17,962 bases of DNA, taken from contig DBNL01000157.1 of the NCBI GenBank assembly GCA_002299785.1, forward strand, positions 3,054 through 21,015. Reading direction: 5' to 3'. Source of the DNA: Verrucomicrobia bacterium UBA673 (lineage in GTDB: Bacteria; Verrucomicrobiota; Verrucomicrobiia; Limisphaerales; UBA1096). The translations under genes were made by a program, and so were the position numbers. The notes under the pieces were generated by a model. That model made no database searches. It saw nothing but the letters and a program-made list of their open reading frames with translations, and was not told the DNA's origin. Numbering within the stretch: position 1 is the first letter of the stretch; each line of letters opens with the position of its first letter. Of this stretch, positions 16,501-17,962 are shown piece after piece.

Positions 16501-16538
16501 AGCCCCAATAAATGATTGCGGTAACCACACAGGTGCAT
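13521..16538 (-). CDS. PSCyt1-PSCyt2-LamG-PSD1 exported cytochrome-like protein (DUF1549/DUF1553)
   Basis: This 1005-residue protein is a PVC-type multidomain exported protein. A signal peptide (about 1-28) is followed by a PSCyt1 cytochrome c-like domain with one haem motif CLECH (43-47) and the MPP segment DEMPPDHPLG. PSCyt2/DUF1549 follows (about 155-365: NPIDAFILAKL, LTGLPPT) and contains a second CxxCH, CARCHNHKFDP (344-354). A LamG-like beta-sandwich lies at about 430-630 (WEFDTDLRDSLGEMHG, GGALVVDG, WVELGD), with a basic helical linker after it. PSD1/DUF1553 lies at about 725-990 (NPLFTRVIVNRLWHYHFGTGIV, FDCPDPSTTAPRR, TTTPLQALALLNNEF). Substrate and reaction are unknown; roles in polysaccharide use or surface redox chemistry have been suggested for such families. 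It is the first gene of the DUF1501 operon. No Shine-Dalgarno precedes the ATG. Confidence 0.93.
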   Translation of the reverse strand: MHLCGYRNHLLGLVLFLLESAAGVSLAAVNFDHKVAPLLIRHCLECHNSFDLKGKLDLSQREAAMKGGKHGSSVVAGKPGESLLWKKISEDEMPPDHPLGQAEKTLIRDWITGGAKWGSNADLDPFQLTTANRGGYDWWSLQPVKRPGQPRVTSQNWVVNPIDAFILAKLEKAQLKPSGPADPRALIRRLYFDLTGLPPTAEQVAAFINNPTDAAYRKVVDNLLGSPHYGERWGRHWLDLARFGESDGFERNNVRNNLWPYRDWIINTLNDDMPYDEFVRMQIAGDVLKPGDPAGQKAVGFLVAGLHNTVVGGSEFMKKTARQDELEEIVGTVGQTFIGLTVNCARCHNHKFDPIRQKEYYQLTSAIAGVYHGERNVSDPELGFQREALRKQVAVLSEKLAGIENHGREAALARRKQGDKPPKADPPKPLARWEFDTDLRDSLGEMHGMAKGSARVSGGALVVDGNASWVETKPTKEQLRAKTLEAWVELGDLNQKGGGVIGVQNLSGVQFDTIVFAERESRLWMAGSNGYARTQSFGALEENEADQNPVHVAIVYQEDGTITGYRNGVPYGKPYKTGMSKFPAGNSQIIFGMRHKGGGNNFLKGKIYRAQLYERALAPDEVAVSAGVESSFVGEQELAAALGQASRKRRKELKGQLAALIAREKELGIGSKMKVYTVAARGNPGEVRLLKRGSAMDEGDVVRPGAVAALRSLSSDFGIQPDAPDAERRKQLAHWLTDPENPLFTRVIVNRLWHYHFGTGIVETPNDFGFNGGRPSHPELLDWLASEFVANGRRLKAMHRLIVTSNTYRQATAPAKDGLAVDAENRLLWRKSPVRLDAESLRDAVLAVSGKLNPKMGGPGFRDVSITPNNGTTYYAPIYPKGDEYNRRTVYRFSPRGGRSAVLDTFDCPDPSTTAPRRGVTTTPLQALALLNNEFILNKAQAMADRVQALEKGRLDEQVKRVFLDAYQRLPDAEELLLAKRLAVQHGLVTLCRSLFNSNEFVILN

Positions 16539-16855
16539 AACAAAAAGGTTGCACAGAGAGCTACAAGAAGACCGCTCTACATCAAAGCGATTTCTCCGCC
16601 AGGATTCGAATCAAATACGCGAGCGAATAAAGTGTTAATTGAAATATGAAGCAATGCAAACGGTTGTTTGGAGACCGCCACTCCGCAGCTTCTTGGTATG
16701 TTGTAATCAAAAAGTGGTGGCGCGCTTCGATTGCCACCTCGCTCCAAAAGGCCGCAAACCCATCTTTAAGAATTGAAGCATTTCTCCCCGCTGGCAGAAG
16801 TGATTGCCTACGCTTGGTCAAGCACAGTTGATGCGCCAGAAAGGTGCAAAAAAAG
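16539..16855. other. Spacer between the PSCyt/PSD1 gene and tRNA-Ser
   Basis: This 317-nt AT-richer stretch holds no gene I can support; open frames of 61 and 79 codons here have no family features or ribosome sites. On the minus strand it contains a T7 run directly after the tRNA CCA (16854-16848) and a terminator-like hairpin at 16709-16738. A weak promoter-like pair, TTGCTT (16654-16649), 17 nt, TTTATT (16631-16626), could serve the PSCyt/PSD1 operon with a leader of about 80 nt. Confidence 0.5.
16709..16738 (-). terminator. Possible terminator downstream of tRNA-Ser
   Basis: On the minus strand GGTGGC (16738-16733) and GCCACC (16721-16716) form a 6-bp stem with an 11-nt loop, and T5 follows after 2 nt (16713-16709). 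It could end a mutS/tRNA-Ser transcript before the PSCyt operon. The long loop and short T-run make it a weak candidate. Confidence 0.3.
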
Positions 16856-16945
16856 TGGCGGAGAGAGAGGGATTCGAACCCTCGATAGGCGTGAACCTAT
16901 ACTCCCTTAGCAGGGGAGCGCTTTCGACCACTCAGCCATCTCTCC
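16856..16945 (-). tRNA. tRNA-Ser (anticodon GCU), CCA encoded
   Basis: The minus strand folds as a complete class II tRNA of 90 nt including the encoded CCA (16858-16856). The acceptor arms GGAGAGA and TCTCTCC pair perfectly, with discriminator G at 16859. The anticodon stem CTCCC/GGGAG presents GCT (16911-16909), reading AGC and AGU serine codons. A long variable arm (TAGG/CCTA) marks it as serine, and the T-arm is GAGGG-TTCGAAT-CCCTC. It lies 46 nt after the mutS stop on the same strand. Confidence 0.97.
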
Positions 16946-16948
16946 GAG

Positions 16949-16980
16949 CGGGCCGCGAAGCTTGGCCAAGCGCGCGCCCG
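16949..16980 (-). repeat. GC-rich inverted repeat between mutS and tRNA-Ser, copy B
   Basis: CGGGC (16949-16953) pairs with GCCCG (16976-16980), and CGCG with CGCG further in after a one-base bulge. The centre is the perfect 12-bp palindrome GCTTGGCCAAGC (16960-16971). No T-tract follows on the minus strand, so it is not a standard terminator, although it could stabilise the mutS 3' end or mark a processing site before the tRNA. It shares CGCTTGGCCAAG and CTTCGCG with the site at 8402-8430. Confidence 0.5.
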
Positions 16981-16991
16981 AGGTCAAGCTG

Positions 16992-17962
16992 TCATTGGCC
17001 CGCGAAGAGGTCCAACTGCGGTGTGGGCTCGATCTGGCGGAGCTTTTCCCGCTCGACGCTCTGCCGCGAGACGTAGCGCGCCTCTCCGTCGGGGGAAAGT
17101 TCCGTCTCCTCGAGGTTGCGCAGGATGGCCTTGGCCCGCTCGATGACTGACTTGGGCACGCCGGCCAGGCGCGCGACGTGGATGCCATAGCTCTTGTCCG
17201 CGCCGCCCTCGACGATCTTATGCAGAAACACGATTTGTTCGTTCCACTCGCGTACGGCGACGTTGAAGTTCCGTAAGCGGGGTAGTCGGCCGGCCAACTC
17301 GGTCAGCTCGTGGTAGTGCGTCGCGAAGAACGTCTTTGCGCCGACTTGGTTGTGCAGATGCTCGACGATCGACCATGCCAGACTCAAGCCGTCGAACGTG
17401 CTCGTGCCGCGCCCGACCTCGTCGAGCACGACGAGGCTTCGGTCAGTGGCGTTGTTCAAAATATTCGCCGTCTCAGTCATCTCGACCATGAAGGTCGACT
17501 GGCCACGCGACAGGTCGTCGCTCGCGCCGATGCGCGTGAAGATGCGATCGACCAAGTCCACCCGCGCGTGCTTGGCCGGTACAAAAGAGCCGGTATGAGC
17601 CAGCAACGCTAACAGCGCCGCCTGTCGGATGTACGTGCTTTTGCCGGCCATGTTCGGGCCAGTAATGACGGCGATCTGCTGAGCGACGCTCTCTAGTTGT
17701 GTATCGTTCGGTACGAACGGCTTGCTGATCAGCGCCTGCTCGAGCACGGGATGGCGGCCCTCGTCGATTTGCAGCATGCCCTCGTCGCGAACCTCAGGGC
17801 AAACGTAGCCACGTAACCGAGCGACCTCGGCGAAACCGGCGAGTACGTCTAGCTGCGCCACCGCCGCGGCGATTTGCTGAATCTGCCGCAGCGACAGGAG
17901 CACCTGCTCTCGCACGTGCTGGAACAACTCGTACTCAAGCTTTTGGCTGCGCTCCTCCGAGC
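16992..17962 (-). CDS. mutS: DNA mismatch repair protein MutS, C-terminal part (runs off window)
   Basis: MutS binds mismatches as a dimer and starts mismatch repair with MutL. Only the last 322 residues lie in the window; the frame is open through the right edge (it begins SEERSQKLEYEL). Visible parts are the end of the lever/clamp helices, then the ABC-type ATPase. The ATPase has Walker A GPNMAGKSTYIRQ, the segment STFMVEMTETANILNNAT, Walker B with LVVLDEVGRGTSTFDG and the switch FFATHYHELTEL. The C-terminal helix-turn-helix end has VPKSVIERAKAIL, and the protein closes with QLDLFAGQ. The motifs are intact, so nothing suggests a pseudogene. It is full MutS-like in sequence and not MutS2, which would carry a Smr tail. 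tRNA-Ser lies 46 nt downstream on the same strand. Confidence 0.96.
   Translation of the reverse strand, partial: SEERSQKLEYELFQHVREQVLLSLRQIQQIAAAVAQLDVLAGFAEVARLRGYVCPEVRDEGMLQIDEGRHPVLEQALISKPFVPNDTQLESVAQQIAVITGPNMAGKSTYIRQAALLALLAHTGSFVPAKHARVDLVDRIFTRIGASDDLSRGQSTFMVEMTETANILNNATDRSLVVLDEVGRGTSTFDGLSLAWSIVEHLHNQVGAKTFFATHYHELTELAGRLPRLRNFNVAVREWNEQIVFLHKIVEGGADKSYGIHVARLAGVPKSVIERAKAILRNLEETELSPDGEARYVSRQSVEREKLRQIEPTPQLDLFAGQ

Noticed and set aside
16597..16622. TTCGAATCC near 16600-16613 (minus strand) as a tRNA remnant or attachment site next to tRNA-Ser.
   Set aside because: Only nine bases match a T-arm, the flanking bases do not form a stem, and no integrase or repeat boundary is present.
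16582..16821. 79-codon minus-strand frame in the PSCyt/tRNA spacer.
   Set aside because: It needs a TTG start, has no internal Met, no ribosome site and no recognisable domain.
16646..16831. 61-codon plus-strand frame starting with ATG in the same spacer.
   Set aside because: It has no promoter or ribosome site, and its composition looks random; there is no neighbour to support it.

Overview
The window suggests a Gram-negative bacterium of the PVC group, most likely a Verrucomicrobiota member. It encodes an outer-membrane assembly pair (BamA and an OmpH/Skp chaperone). It also carries a PSCyt1/PSCyt2-LamG-PSD1 cytochrome protein followed by a DUF1501 protein, a pairing typical of Planctomycetes and Verrucomicrobia. 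The DNA is GC-rich, and almost no gene has a recognisable Shine-Dalgarno sequence. The phylum call is inferred from gene content and was not tested by phylogeny.

Layout, left to right. Positions 56-1924 (minus) hold ilvB, the acetolactate synthase large subunit. The 230-nt spacer upstream of it holds a promoter-like pair, a short valine/leucine/isoleucine-rich open frame and a perfect intrinsic terminator only 18 nt before the ilvB start. Together these look like a leader-peptide attenuator. Then come recA (2155-3225, minus) with its own near-consensus promoter, and the minus-strand run dnaB > bamA > ompH (8176 down to 3371), in which bamA begins inside the end of dnaB. A divergent spacer of about 265 nt with GC-rich inverted repeats separates dnaB from a plus-strand pair, a GlcD-type FAD oxidase (8442-9824) and ligA (9824-12082), coupled through a shared TGATG. 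ligA runs head-on into the DUF1501 gene; their stop codons together form TGATCA with no spacer. The PSCyt/PSD1 gene (13521-16538) lies 1 nt upstream of DUF1501. After a spacer of about 317 nt come tRNA-Ser(GCU) with an encoded CCA end and the 3' part of mutS, which runs off the right edge.

Functionally this is mostly a core-genome region: DNA replication and repair (dnaB, recA, ligA, mutS), envelope biogenesis (bamA, ompH), branched-chain amino acid synthesis (ilvB) and one PVC-specific exported redox/degradation module. I see no phage, insertion sequence, CRISPR array or defence genes. The most interesting signals are the candidate ilvB attenuator, the strong excess of the 10-bp palindrome CTTGGCCAAG (seven perfect copies), an insertion in the LigA helix-hairpin-helix region and an unusually long segment after the BamA loop-6 motif.
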